Positions 15,797 to 24,502 are shown, numbered from the stretch's first letter. The stretch: 43,687 nt of DNA from Flaviaesturariibacter aridisoli (GCF_004343705.1 NZ_SKFH01000031.1:1-43687), one strand, 5' to 3'. Notes: a model not told the origin generated them from the letters alone. Numbers and translations are program-made.

Positions 15797-17230
15797 TTAT
15801 AAGGCGGCGAGCTGCACTTTTTGCTGCAGTTCCACCACGTGCTCACGGAAGCCGGAGTCGGTATCCATCAAATCCTTTACCGTTTGGCAGGAGTGGATCA
15901 CCGTAGTGTGATCGCGGCCGCCGAAGTGCTCGCCGATATTCTTGAGCGAATTCTTCGTAAAAGCTTTGGCGAGGTACATCGTGATCTGGCGGGCCTGTAC
16001 GATCTCGCGTTTGCGGGTTTTCTGCAGCAGCTTCTCGTAAGGCACCTCGAAGTAGTCGCACACCATTTTCTGAATAGTGTCGATGGTGATCTCCTTGCTC
16101 GACGACTTCACGAAGTTGCGCAGCACCTTCTTGGCCAGCTCGAGGTCGATCTCCTTGCGGTTGAGCGAAGATTGGGCGAGCAGCGAGATAAGGGCGCCTT
16201 CGAGCTCGCGCACGTTGTTGTTGATGTTGTAAGCAATGTATTTCACTACTTCTGCCGGCATCTCGAGGCCGTCGTTCTTCATCTTGCGCTCCAGGATTTC
16301 GATGCGCGTTTCGTAGTCGGGCACCTGGATGTCGGCGCTGAGGCCCCAGCGGAAGCGGCTCAGGAGCCGCTCCTGCACACCCTCAAGGTCCTTGGGAGCC
16401 TTGTCGGAGGTAAGCACGAGCTGCTTGCCGCTCTGGTGCAGGTGGTTGAAGATCGAAAAGAACGCGTCCTGCGACTTCTCGGCCTTGTTGAAGAACTGCA
16501 CGTCATCGATGATCAGCACGTCGATCATCTGGTAGAAGTGGATAAAGTCGTTGATGGCCTGGTTGCGGCTGTGGTCGATGAACTGGTTGATAAATTTTTC
16601 GCTCGACACGTACAGCACTACCTTGTTGGGGTGCACGCGCTTCACCTCGTTGCCGATGGCTTGCGCCAGGTGCGTCTTGCCGAGGCCTACGTTGCCGTAG
16701 ATCACCAGTGGGTTGAAGGAGTTGGCACCGGGCTTCTCGGCCACGGTCTTGCCGGCGCGGCGGGCCACGCGGTTGCAATCGCCCTCGATATAGGCTTCAA
16801 ACGTATAATTGGGATTGAGTTGCGGGTCGATCTGCATCTTTTTCAGACCGGGGATCACGAAGGGATTCTTCACCGGTGTGTTGATCACGAGCGGGAAGTC
16901 CATCTCGTTGCCGGCAAAAGACTTGTAGCCTTGCCCCGCCATATCGACCGTTACGGGTTTGTTGTAATTGTTGCCGCCATCGACCATGATGCGGTATTCG
17001 AGCTGTGCGTCCTTACCCAGTTCGCGCTTGAGGGTCTTGGCCAGCAGGTTCACATAATGCTCTTCGAGGTATTCGTAGAAGAATTGGCTCGGCACCTGGA
17101 TGATCAATACACTTTCCTTGAGCGCTACGGGTTTGATGGGTTCAAACCAGGTCTTGAAATGCTGCCACTCCACAATATCCTTGATAATCCCCAGGCAATT
17201 GTTCCAAACAAGTTCAGCATTCTTCTCCAT
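15797..17230 (-). CDS. dnaA: Chromosomal replication initiator protein DnaA
   Basis: 477 residues. Domain I at the N-terminus (MEKNAELVWNNCLGIIKDIV, about 1-85), a linker, the AAA+ domain with Walker A GNVGLGKT (179-186) and Walker B VLIIDDVQ (238-245), and the domain IV DNA-binding signature GGRDHTTVIHS (437-447). DnaA binds 9-mer boxes at oriC, opens DNA and often represses its own gene. ATG at 17230. No dnaN or recF is next to it, which is usual in Bacteroidota. A box-like 9-mer lies 68 bases upstream of the start. Confidence 0.98.
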   Translation of the reverse strand: MEKNAELVWNNCLGIIKDIVEWQHFKTWFEPIKPVALKESVLIIQVPSQFFYEYLEEHYVNLLAKTLKRELGKDAQLEYRIMVDGGNNYNKPVTVDMAGQGYKSFAGNEMDFPLVINTPVKNPFVIPGLKKMQIDPQLNPNYTFEAYIEGDCNRVARRAGKTVAEKPGANSFNPLVIYGNVGLGKTHLAQAIGNEVKRVHPNKVVLYVSSEKFINQFIDHSRNQAINDFIHFYQMIDVLIIDDVQFFNKAEKSQDAFFSIFNHLHQSGKQLVLTSDKAPKDLEGVQERLLSRFRWGLSADIQVPDYETRIEILERKMKNDGLEMPAEVVKYIAYNINNNVRELEGALISLLAQSSLNRKEIDLELAKKVLRNFVKSSSKEITIDTIQKMVCDYFEVPYEKLLQKTRKREIVQARQITMYLAKAFTKNSLKNIGEHFGGRDHTTVIHSCQTVKDLMDTDSGFREHVVELQQKVQLAAL

Positions 17231-17297
17231 GCAGTATCAAGCAGTTTATATATAATGAGTAAGGACTTTTCAACGCGGTGTTCACATTCTCACAGGT

Positions 17298-17306
17298 GGT
17301 GGATAA
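17298..17306 (-). promoter_or_regulatory. DnaA-box-like 9-mer upstream of dnaA
   Basis: On the minus strand the site reads TTATCCACC, one mismatch from the consensus TTATCCACA. It is flanked by an AT-rich run (about 17307-17320). Its place upstream of dnaA fits autoregulation. A single box is not enough to call an origin. Confidence 0.35.
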
Positions 17307-17365
17307 CTTAATTTTTTTAAGTCAGGAGGACGAAATTGACCCAAAAGAAACTCAGAAAAAAATTT

Positions 17366-18307
17366 TTATCCTTCCGTTTTTTTCGTAACTAAAATCGACT
17401 GCGAACCCACCAAATTTTTTCCTTTCTTTTTTTCAAAAACAAAGTCAAGCCGTCCCAGCTGAATACCGGCCCAACCTACCTGGTTGATCAGGATATCGTC
17501 GCCTTTTGCGTTCTTCATCACTTCGGGCGCGTCCATAAACGTGTGGGTATGACCGCCGATGATCAGGTCGATGTGCTCGGTGGCCGGTGCCAGCCTGCGG
17601 TCGGAGATGCGGTTCTCGCTGTCGTACTTGTATCCGAGGTGCGACAGGCAGATAATCAGGTCGCAGCCTTCGCGCTTCAGCAGGGCGGCCGTTTCGTTGG
17701 CCTTCTGCACCGGGTCGAGGTATTTCGTGGCGCCCCACAGGTTGGCGGGGATAAGCCCGTCACCCTCGATGCCCACGCCGAGCACACCGATCTTGAGCCC
17801 GCCCTTGCGGAAGATCTTGTAGGGTGCATACATCGTTTCCATCGGCGTGCCGGTGAAGTCGTAGTTGCTCACAATCATGGGGAAGCGCGCGTGCCGCGAT
17901 AGCTGCGTGGCCAGGTCTTCGAGGCCGGCGTCGAAGTCGTGGTTGCCGATGGTGGTGGCGTCGTAGCCCATCGCGCTCATGGCGCGGATCTCGGGCTCAC
18001 CTTTATAGATGTTGAAGTAGGGCGTTCCCTGGAAGATGTCGCCGGCGTCAAGCAGCAGCACATGGTCTTCCTGCGCACGGATCCGCTTGATCAGCTCGCT
18101 CCGGGAGGCCACGCCGCCGAGTCCCTGGTTCTTGCCGCCGTCCATGGGGAAGGGATCCATGCGGCTGTGCGTATCGTTCGTATGGAGGATGGTGAGGCGC
18201 TTGGGTGCGTCGGCCGCTTCAACGGCACGGGCCAGCGGTGCCGCCAGCAGGGCACCGGCAGCAAGGGCGCTTTGTTTCAGAAAGGTTCTTCTATTGGGCA
18301 TTGACAA
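17366..18307 (-). CDS. 5'-nucleotidase/UshA-type metallophosphatase domain protein, Tat-exported
   Basis: 313 residues. A Tat signal (NRRTFLKQSALAAGALLAAP) opens the protein, followed by the calcineurin-like dinuclear metallophosphatase fold of the 5'-nucleotidase family: ILHTNDTHSRMDP, LLDAGDIFQGTP, TIGNHDFDAG, CLSHLGYK and IIGGHTHTF hold the expected metal-binding Asp/His/Asn residues. The C-terminal substrate-binding domain of UshA is absent here and is encoded by the next gene upstream (18291-19070), so the two products probably act as a split nucleotidase in the periplasm. Start could be 18307 or the ATG two codons later (18301). The overlap with the upstream stop (18291) suggests translational coupling. 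Confidence 0.9.
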   Translation of the reverse strand: MSMPNRRTFLKQSALAAGALLAAPLARAVEAADAPKRLTILHTNDTHSRMDPFPMDGGKNQGLGGVASRSELIKRIRAQEDHVLLLDAGDIFQGTPYFNIYKGEPEIRAMSAMGYDATTIGNHDFDAGLEDLATQLSRHARFPMIVSNYDFTGTPMETMYAPYKIFRKGGLKIGVLGVGIEGDGLIPANLWGATKYLDPVQKANETAALLKREGCDLIICLSHLGYKYDSENRISDRRLAPATEHIDLIIGGHTHTFMDAPEVMKNAKGDDILINQVGWAGIQLGRLDFVFEKKKGKNLVGSQSILVTKKTEG

Positions 18308-19070
18308 CGCGGTTTTCTTCGGTGGCAGAAATATTTTTTCCTTCGCTCTTCAGGAAGCGGATGTAGTCGAACAGGGCCTGGCGCTGGAGGTAGCCGTTGC
18401 TTTGCTGGGGAATATCCTTCAACATCGCGGCCTGGTCGCCGCCGTTGGCGACGTAGTCGGAGTTCACCATCGTGTACACTTTGGCCGGGTCGAGCGGCGC
18501 GCCGTTGATCTTTACATTGGTGGCTTTGCCGTCGCGGATCTCCATCGTAAGGCCGTGCACGGGCCAGCCTTTCTTCCCGGCCGTCAGGTCGAGAAACTGC
18601 TGGAGTACGTTGCCGGGAACTTTCTGCAATACGAGCAGGTTGTCGAAGGGCATCAGCTCGAAGATCTTGCCGCGGGTTACCGGGCCGGCGGCGAGTTGCG
18701 TGAGGCGGATACCGCCGTAGTTGAGCACGCCGATGTCGGGCTTCACACCGAAGGATTTCTCGGCGCCGTAGAAGAAGGCGTCGACCATGAAGTTGCCGAG
18801 GGTGCCTTCGGGCTGTTTTTTATCGAGTGCCTTTTCTGCCGTGCCCACCACTTCGTTCATGCTGCGGTCCACGCTGTCGCGGTAGGGGGCCAGCAATTGC
18901 GCCAGGGCCGTATCGCGGGGCAAGGCCGTAGTAATACGGTAATCGTTGTACTCGGTGCGCACCGGTTGCTGCACCGTGTGGCAGGAGACCAGCAGCGCCA
19001 GCAGGCCGGCGTAGCCGGTGATGCGCAGGCGACCGGTCAATCCTTTGAGGTCGGGAAGCTGTGTAGCCAT
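18291..19070 (-). CDS. 5'-nucleotidase C-terminal-domain lipoprotein
   Basis: 259 residues from the ATG at 19070. A signal sequence ends in a lipobox (LALLVSC), so the product should be a lipoprotein. The remainder is the C-terminal, nucleotide-binding domain of the UshA/5'-nucleotidase family: GNFMVDAFFYGAE, the GGIR loop in VLNYGGIRLTQL, MPFDNLLVL, and VYTMVNSDYVANGGD. It has no metallophosphatase domain; that is supplied by the downstream overlapping gene. An alternative upstream start at 19112 is in the leader and less likely. First gene of a two-gene operon. Confidence 0.88.
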   Translation of the reverse strand: MATQLPDLKGLTGRLRITGYAGLLALLVSCHTVQQPVRTEYNDYRITTALPRDTALAQLLAPYRDSVDRSMNEVVGTAEKALDKKQPEGTLGNFMVDAFFYGAEKSFGVKPDIGVLNYGGIRLTQLAAGPVTRGKIFELMPFDNLLVLQKVPGNVLQQFLDLTAGKKGWPVHGLTMEIRDGKATNVKINGAPLDPAKVYTMVNSDYVANGGDQAAMLKDIPQQSNGYLQRQALFDYIRFLKSEGKNISATEENRVVNAQ

Positions 19071-19213
19071 AAAATAAAATGTGGAAAAGATCGTTCGGCG
19101 GTCAATGTACACAAGTTTTCAACATCTGGGAGCCGGTATTTTCGTACCTGGATTTTTAACAAGGGGCAAACAGGGCAGGCCACTCTTCCGTGGGAAACTT
19201 CAGCGGTTTTCCG

Positions 19214-19221
19214 GACCTTTG
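19214..19221 (+). promoter_or_regulatory. Possible -7 box (GACCTTTG) for the FAD dehydrogenase gene
   Basis: GACCTTTG differs from the Bacteroidota TAnnTTTG -7 element only at the first base. It lies 36 bases before the ATG at 19257. No clear -33 TTTG is seen at the standard spacing. Confidence 0.3.
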
Positions 19222-19256
19222 CCACAACTTTTTTCAGGATAAAAACCTGACACCTT

Positions 19257-20816
19257 ATGCCCCAGCAGATCCTTCTACGTATCCGTCCCTCCGAGGCGCA
19301 GGACGAGGCGCTCGTTCGCCGCGCAGCCGCCGAAGCGCTGGCCGTTCCCGAATCTTCCATCAGCGGCGTGCAGCGCCTCCGGCAGTCGCTTGACGCCCGC
19401 GGCCGCCAGGCCTGGCTGCAGATCAAGGCCAATGTATTTCTAAACGAACCCTATCAACCCGAGCCGCCGCTGAGGCTGGAGCTCCCCGACGTAAGCACTG
19501 CTTCGAAACAGGTGATCGTGGTGGGTGCGGGTCCCGCGGGCCTCTTCGCCGCCCTCCGACTGATCGAGCTCGGAATCAAACCGATCGTGCTGGAGCGCGG
19601 CAAGGACGTGCGGGCGCGCCGCCGCGACCTCGCCGCCATGAATAAAGAAGGCATCGTCAACCCCGAGAGCAATTATTGCTTCGGGGAAGGAGGCGCCGGC
19701 ACCTACAGCGACGGTAAGCTGTACACCCGCAGCACCAAGCGCGGCGACGTGCAGCGCATCCTCGACCTGCTGGTGCAATACGGCGCCGACGACCGCATCC
19801 GCTACGAGGCCCACCCGCACATCGGTACCAACAAGCTCCCCGGCATCATCACGGCAATCCGCGAAGCGATCGTGGCGCAGGGCGGCGAGGTGCTGTTCGA
19901 CAAGAAACTGACCGACTTTACGATCGAAGGCGGCCGCGTCCGCCGCGTGCGCACGGCCGATGGCGACGAGCTTCCGGCCGATGCTCTCATCCTTGCCACC
20001 GGGCACTCCGCCCGCGATATCTTCGAGCTGCTGCCACAGAAAGGCCTGCGCATCGAATTCAAGCCCTTCGCGCTCGGCGTGCGCATCGAGCACCCGCAGT
20101 CGGTCATCGACCAGGGACAGTATCATTGCGACATCCGCCCCGAGTGGCTGCCGCCGGCGGCCTACAGCCTCGTGCAACAGGTGAATGGGAAAGGCGTTTT
20201 CTCGTTTTGTATGTGCCCTGGTGGTATTATCGCACCCGCAGCCACGGCGCCCGGCGAGATCGTGGTCAACGGCTGGTCGCCCTCGAAGCGCAACAACCCC
20301 TACGCCAACAGTGGCATCGTGGTCAACGTGGAGGAGGCCGACATCCAGGCTTATAAGAAGATGGGTGCCCTGGCGGGCGTTGGCTTCCAGAGCGCGGTAG
20401 AACGCAAAGCCTTTGAAGCAGGCGGCGGAAAGTTGGTAGCGCCGGCGCAGCGCCTCGTGGATTTCACCAAGGGCATCACCTCCCCTACCCTGCCCGACTG
20501 CAGCTACCTGCCCGGCATTCATTCCGTAGATCTACGGAGCGTGCTCCCGGGCTTCGTGCATGCGGCCTTACAACAAGCCTTCAAAGAATTCGGCCGCAAG
20601 ATCCGCGGTTATTACAGCAACGACGCCGTGGTGGTGGCCACCGAGTCGCGCACCTCCTCGCCCGTACGCATTCCGCGCGACAACGAAACACTGGCCCACC
20701 CGCAGGCCTCCAATCTGTATCCTTGTGCGGAAGGAGCCGGCTATGCCGGGGGTATTGTTAGTGCAGCCATGGATGGCGAAAGGGTGGCGACGCAGATTGC
20801 GCAGGTGCTGGCTTAA
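19257..20816 (+). CDS. FAD-dependent dehydrogenase of the COG2509 type
   Basis: 519 residues. After an N-terminal alpha/beta domain (about 1-80) comes the FAD-binding Rossmann motif VIVVGAGPAGLFAALRL (GxGxxG at 90-95), then a conserved SNYCFGEGGAGTYSDGKLYT stretch, a second dinucleotide-binding motif ending ADALILATGHSARDIF, and a C-terminal FAD motif EGAGYAGGIVSAAMDG. This matches the widely distributed uncharacterised FAD-dependent dehydrogenases (YtfP/HI0933-related but longer). Substrate is unknown. Monocistronic; it is followed by a repeat element and a bidirectional terminator. Confidence 0.88.
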   Translation: MPQQILLRIRPSEAQDEALVRRAAAEALAVPESSISGVQRLRQSLDARGRQAWLQIKANVFLNEPYQPEPPLRLELPDVSTASKQVIVVGAGPAGLFAALRLIELGIKPIVLERGKDVRARRRDLAAMNKEGIVNPESNYCFGEGGAGTYSDGKLYTRSTKRGDVQRILDLLVQYGADDRIRYEAHPHIGTNKLPGIITAIREAIVAQGGEVLFDKKLTDFTIEGGRVRRVRTADGDELPADALILATGHSARDIFELLPQKGLRIEFKPFALGVRIEHPQSVIDQGQYHCDIRPEWLPPAAYSLVQQVNGKGVFSFCMCPGGIIAPAATAPGEIVVNGWSPSKRNNPYANSGIVVNVEEADIQAYKKMGALAGVGFQSAVERKAFEAGGGKLVAPAQRLVDFTKGITSPTLPDCSYLPGIHSVDLRSVLPGFVHAALQQAFKEFGRKIRGYYSNDAVVVATESRTSSPVRIPRDNETLAHPQASNLYPCAEGAGYAGGIVSAAMDGERVATQIAQVLA

Positions 20817-20827
20817 CCACCAGTCCT

Positions 20828-20944
20828 TCATTGCGCAGGCTGAAACGAAGTGAAAGCCTGAAGCAATCAGCCAGTGCTGGGTCCGCAGCCCGATGTGGCA
20901 GCGGAGTCAGCCTGTAAGAAATTGCTTCACTGCGTTCGCAATGA
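20828..20944. repeat. Palindromic interspersed-type element with TCATTGCG / CGCAATGA ends
   Basis: The left end is TCATTGCG (20828-20835), with ACGAAGTGAA and GAAGCAATC (20860-20868) inside. The right end mirrors it: ATTGCTTCAC (20921-20930) to CGCAATGA (20937-20944). The arms are inverted copies with small insertions around a ~50-base core. The ends resemble the small TCATTGCGA..GAAGCAATC palindromes scattered in intergenic DNA of many bacteria. It encodes nothing. Confidence 0.6.
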
Positions 20945-20972
20945 CGAACGAATGGTATAGCTCGTAATGACG

Positions 20973-21004
20973 AAAAAGGCGTCCTCCTCAGGAAGACGCC
21001 TTTT
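20973..21004. terminator. Bidirectional intrinsic terminator
   Basis: AAAAGGCGTC...GACGCCTTTT with an inner TCC/GGA extension. A-run on the left and T-run on the right allow it to end both the FAD dehydrogenase (plus) and the zinc hydrolase (minus) transcripts. Confidence 0.8.
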
Positions 21005-21029
21005 GGCTTTACTCATTACTGATTACTCA

Positions 21030-22031
21030 TTAATCCCCGGAGCCACCGCCTTCCTGCTTCTCGCGGGCCCGCAGCATCTTGTTCTTCAGCAGGGAATTCG
21101 TTTTGTACGAAATGAGCTCCTGCGCCCAGGCGCTGCGCGTTTGCGCGGAGATCGGCTCCTTCATCAGGCCATCGAGGTTGGGCTTTCCGGCATCTACCCA
21201 GGCGCTATACCAGAAGTCGGCAACCAGGTGCGCGCTGCGGACCAGCTGCTGGTTGATGGTCGGGCCGAGGCGCTCGGCGTATGCTTTCGCAAAAGCGGTG
21301 GAGTAGCTGCGCGATTCGCGGCCGTTGCGCATCTGGTAGCGGTATTTCGTCGAATCCGTAAAGGCTTTCGAGGTTTCCGTTTCCAGCGCGAACATCTGGG
21401 GCAGCAGGGCGTTGGCATCGAGCGCAGCCTTCCAGATCGCCTCTTCGGGCTTCTTCAGGTAGGTGGCCTTGTGCTCTTCGTAAAGGTTGTACGAGGACAG
21501 CTCGATCTCGGGGATCATGCTCTCCCACAGGCTGTGCATACCCTTCTGGTTGGTCAGCTGGCCGTCGTGGTTCTCGGTGGTGTGCAGGGGCACGTGGGCA
21601 TCTTCAATATAGTGCGCCAGGTCGGCGGCATAGAACAGGATGCTGTCGCGGTTGCCGCTTTTGAAGGCTTCGGTGAGCTTCGCTTTCTGGTTGATGACCC
21701 AGTAGGTCACGTAGCCGTTGCGCAGCAGGCTGTCTTCGCCGTATTTAGCTACGGCTGCATTCCAGTTGTGGGGCATGCCAGCCAGGCCGCCGGGGCCGAA
21801 GCGCTCGGCGTCGATGAAGTGTTTGGGACCTTCCGCCTTGTCGCTGTTACGGCGCTGGTCGGGACGCACGGAATAGCGTACGAGGTAGTCGAGGTTTTCG
21901 TAAAAGAACGGCTGCAGCTTTTCGGGCAGCTGGTACAGCGCCAGCTGGGTGCTGGTGCGGTGCACCAGGAAGCCCCAGGAAGAGAGGCCAAGAACGAGCG
22001 CCGCGAAGAAGAGGTAACGGATGGTCCGCAT
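21030..22031 (-). CDS. Zinc-dependent phospholipase C / S1-P1 nuclease-like exported enzyme
   Basis: 333 residues from the ATG at 22031 (MRTIRYLFFAALVLGLSSWG), i.e. directly at a signal peptide; an upstream frame start at 22079 is less likely. Mature N-terminal Trp and His (WGFLVHRTSTQLAL), a HFID motif, the HYIEDAHVPLHTTENHDGQ stretch and a HSLWES motif supply the His/Asp ligands typical of the trinuclear-zinc fold shared by bacterial phospholipase C and S1/P1 nucleases. It is probably periplasmic or secreted and hydrolyses phosphodiesters; lipid or nucleic-acid substrate cannot be decided from sequence alone. Monocistronic, with a -7-like box upstream. Confidence 0.8.
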   Translation of the reverse strand: MRTIRYLFFAALVLGLSSWGFLVHRTSTQLALYQLPEKLQPFFYENLDYLVRYSVRPDQRRNSDKAEGPKHFIDAERFGPGGLAGMPHNWNAAVAKYGEDSLLRNGYVTYWVINQKAKLTEAFKSGNRDSILFYAADLAHYIEDAHVPLHTTENHDGQLTNQKGMHSLWESMIPEIELSSYNLYEEHKATYLKKPEEAIWKAALDANALLPQMFALETETSKAFTDSTKYRYQMRNGRESRSYSTAFAKAYAERLGPTINQQLVRSAHLVADFWYSAWVDAGKPNLDGLMKEPISAQTRSAWAQELISYKTNSLLKNKMLRAREKQEGGGSGD

Positions 22032-22048
22032 ATCGGTAACTATTTTGG

Positions 22049-22056
22049 CAAAGTTG
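22049..22056 (-). promoter_or_regulatory. Possible -7 box (CAACTTTG) for the zinc hydrolase gene
   Basis: On the minus strand CAACTTTG matches TAnnTTTG except for the first base. It lies 17 bases upstream of the start codon at 22031. No -33 element was confirmed. Confidence 0.25.
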
Positions 22057-22184
22057 CCCCTTTCCCGCCGACCGCCCAAGGAGGGGCGTCGCTTTCGTCC
22101 TGCACAAAGCGGCTTTTGTCAAATTTTTAGCGGCTTTCCGGCCAGTACAGCTAGCTTCACTCCACCAAAAAACTTCAACCACGT

Positions 22185-23120
22185 ATGATCCTGGAACTGC
22201 GTCACCTGCGAAAGTATTACGCTACGCAGAAGGCTGTCGACGACATCTCCTTCTCGGTGGAGGCCGGCAGCATCTTTGGTTTACTCGGTCCCAACGGCGC
22301 CGGCAAGACCACCCTCATCCGCATGATCACCGGCATTTTTCTCCCCGACCAGGGCGAGGTGCTGTTTGAGGGCCGCCCCTTCAATCCCGAGCGCGACATC
22401 GCTTCGATCGGCTACATGCCCGAAGAGCGCGGCCTGTATAAGAAAATGAAAGTCGGCGAGCAGGCCGTGTACCTGGCGCGCCTCCGCGGGTTGGGTGCCC
22501 GAGAAGCCGAGGAGCGCACCCGCGAATGGTTCGACCGCCTGCAGATGCAAAGCTGGTGGAACAAAAAGGTGGAAGACCTTTCCAAAGGCATGTCGCAGAA
22601 ATTGCAGTTTGTCACCACCGTAGCGCACCACCCCAAGCTGATCATCCTCGACGAGCCGTTCAGCGGCCTCGACCCGGTGAACAGCAACATCATCAAGGAA
22701 GAGATCTATCGCCTCGCCCGCCAGGGCAGCACCATCCTGTTCAGCACCCACCGTATGGAGCAGGTGGAAGAGATCTGCAACGGCATCGTGCTCGTTAACC
22801 GCGGTAAGAAGATCCTCGACGGCACCATCAAGGAAGTGAAGCAGCATTACAAGGAAAACCTGTTCCGCATCGGCTTTGATGTGTTGCCTCCCGTGCTCGA
22901 GGGACCGGGCTTCGCCGTCATGGGCGCCGTGCCGCACGAGCCCGTCATCACGGTGCGCATCGACGAAGACAGCTCGCCCAACGAAGTGCTGCGCTTCTTT
23001 ATCGACAAGGGCATTACGGTACGCTCCTTCAACGAGGTGCTTCCCACGCTCAACGACATCTTCATCCGCCTGGTGGAAGGCACCGCTGCTTCCCGCCCTT
23101 TTCAAACCGTCACTCCTTAA
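22185..23120 (+). CDS. ABC transporter ATPase, NatA-like (ABC-2 type export)
   Basis: 311 residues. Walker A GPNGAGKT, Q-loop region IGYMPEERGLY, signature LSKGMSQKLQ (a degenerate SGG signature typical of the NatA subgroup), Walker B LIILDEPFSGLD and the switch His in STHRMEQ. A ~90-residue C-terminal extension follows, as in NatA/CcmA-like proteins. Its stop is 12 bases before the permease gene, so the two make one exporter. NatAB of Bacillus exports Na+, but related pairs export drugs or peptides, so the substrate is unassigned. ATG at 22185. Confidence 0.9.
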   Translation: MILELRHLRKYYATQKAVDDISFSVEAGSIFGLLGPNGAGKTTLIRMITGIFLPDQGEVLFEGRPFNPERDIASIGYMPEERGLYKKMKVGEQAVYLARLRGLGAREAEERTREWFDRLQMQSWWNKKVEDLSKGMSQKLQFVTTVAHHPKLIILDEPFSGLDPVNSNIIKEEIYRLARQGSTILFSTHRMEQVEEICNGIVLVNRGKKILDGTIKEVKQHYKENLFRIGFDVLPPVLEGPGFAVMGAVPHEPVITVRIDEDSSPNEVLRFFIDKGITVRSFNEVLPTLNDIFIRLVEGTAASRPFQTVTP

Positions 23121-23132
23121 ACAACGGCTGCC

Positions 23133-24452
23133 ATGAGTAAAGTAGGTATCATTATCCGGCGCGAATACATCAGCCGCGTCCGCAAAAAAACATTCATCCT
23201 CACGACGCTGCTCACGCCCCTGTTCTTTGTGGCGCTGATTACGATCGTCACCATCATCACCATCAACAGCACCCGCAAGGAATCCGTCGCCGTCATCGAC
23301 CCTTCGGGCATGCTCCGCGAATCGCTCACCAGCAGCGAAGCCATCAGCTACAACTTCAACGCGCAGGTAGACACGAGCAACTTTGAAAAGGATTTCTCCG
23401 CGGTGGTCTTCGCGCCGCATACCGGCATCAACCGCGGCGACGGCTACCAGGTGGTGTCGCAGAAAAGCCTGAGCCGGATCGCACACGACAAACTGGAGCG
23501 CGACATTTACCGCGCCGTGGAAAACCACCTCATCAGCCAGCAGCTGCAGGTAGACCCGAAGCGCATTGATTCGCTCAAGGAAGTGGCGAGCAAGACCGTG
23601 GTGCAACAGGTAAAGAAAAGCGACCTCGCCAAGAATGCGGAAAGCAACTTCGGGGTCGGCATGGCCGTGGGCTATGTAACGGCCTTCCTCATTTACATCA
23701 CGCTGTTTATCTACGGCGTCATGGTGATGCGCGGTGTGATGGAAGAAAAGACCAGCAAGGTGGCGGAAGTCATCGTGTCGTCGGTGCGCCCCTTCGAGCT
23801 GATGATGGGAAAGATTCTCGGCATCGGCGCCGTGGGCCTCACGCAGTTCCTCATCTGGATCGTGCTCATCGTGGGCATTATGTTCGCCGCCTCTGCCTTC
23901 CTGCCGTCGGAGATGCTGCACCATGCCCAGCAGGCTTCGCAGCAGATGCCCGGTGCCATGCAGCAGGGCAACGAAGCCGCCCAGGCCTTTGCCAAAGCGC
24001 AGAACGTGCTCGGCAGCGTCAACTGGCCGCTGGTCATCGGCTGCTTCCTCTTTTATTTTATCGGCGGCTACCTGTTCTACGCGGCGCTCTTTGCCGCCGT
24101 GGGCAGCACGGTCAACGAAGACCCGGCGGACGCGCAAAGCCTCACCCTGCCGGTCACGATGCCGATCATTGTGGCCATCATCATCATGATCAACTCCATC
24201 AACGACCCGAGCAGTACCCTCGCTACCTGGGCCTCGCTCATCCCCTTTACGTCGCCCATCGTGATGATGTCGCGCATTCCCTTCGGCGTGCCCGACACGG
24301 TGCCCTACTGGCAGCTCGCCCTGTCGATGCTCCTGCTTGTGGGCGGCTTCCTGGGCACGACCTGGCTGAGCGCGCGGATCTACCGCACCGGCATTTTGCT
24401 GTATGGCAAGAAGCCGACATGGAAAGAGATGATGAAGTGGGCCAGGAAATAG
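23133..24452 (+). CDS. ABC-2 type permease, NatB-like
   Basis: 439 residues. An N-terminal membrane segment (about 20-43, TFILTTLLTPLFFVALITIV) is followed by a ~140-residue extracytoplasmic region and a C-terminal block of five or six membrane helices. The conserved GVMEEKTSKVAEVIVSSVRPFELMMGK loop is diagnostic of the ABC-2/NatB permease type. Partner of the ATPase encoded immediately upstream. A Gln/Met/Ala-rich patch (HHAQQASQQMPGAMQQGNEA) sits in a loop between helices. Confidence 0.88.
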   Translation: MSKVGIIIRREYISRVRKKTFILTTLLTPLFFVALITIVTIITINSTRKESVAVIDPSGMLRESLTSSEAISYNFNAQVDTSNFEKDFSAVVFAPHTGINRGDGYQVVSQKSLSRIAHDKLERDIYRAVENHLISQQLQVDPKRIDSLKEVASKTVVQQVKKSDLAKNAESNFGVGMAVGYVTAFLIYITLFIYGVMVMRGVMEEKTSKVAEVIVSSVRPFELMMGKILGIGAVGLTQFLIWIVLIVGIMFAASAFLPSEMLHHAQQASQQMPGAMQQGNEAAQAFAKAQNVLGSVNWPLVIGCFLFYFIGGYLFYAALFAAVGSTVNEDPADAQSLTLPVTMPIIVAIIIMINSINDPSSTLATWASLIPFTSPIVMMSRIPFGVPDTVPYWQLALSMLLLVGGFLGTTWLSARIYRTGILLYGKKPTWKEMMKWARK

Positions 24453-24476
24453 GTTTTCATACGTTTTGATAAATCC

Positions 24477-24502
24477 GAAGGCGTCGCAATTGCGACGCCT
24501 TC
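24477..24502 (+). terminator. Terminator hairpin after the ABC exporter operon
   Basis: GAAGGCGTCGC, AATT, GCGACGCCTTC: an 11-bp perfect stem starting 25 bases past the permease stop, followed by GGCGTCTTTG. The stem is strong but the T-run is short. Confidence 0.65.

Noticed and set aside
15821-17311. A 496-residue plus-strand open frame opposite dnaA
   Set aside because: dnaA is certain; the opposite frame is a codon-bias artefact.
17231-17365. Replication origin
   Set aside because: Only one box-like 9-mer is present, without a cluster or an obvious unwinding element of normal size.
22281-24137. A long minus-strand open frame (618 residues) opposite the ABC exporter genes
   Set aside because: It is the antisense shadow of two well-conserved genes in GC-rich DNA; its sequence is His/Asp/Arg-rich with no domain, as expected for a complementary frame.
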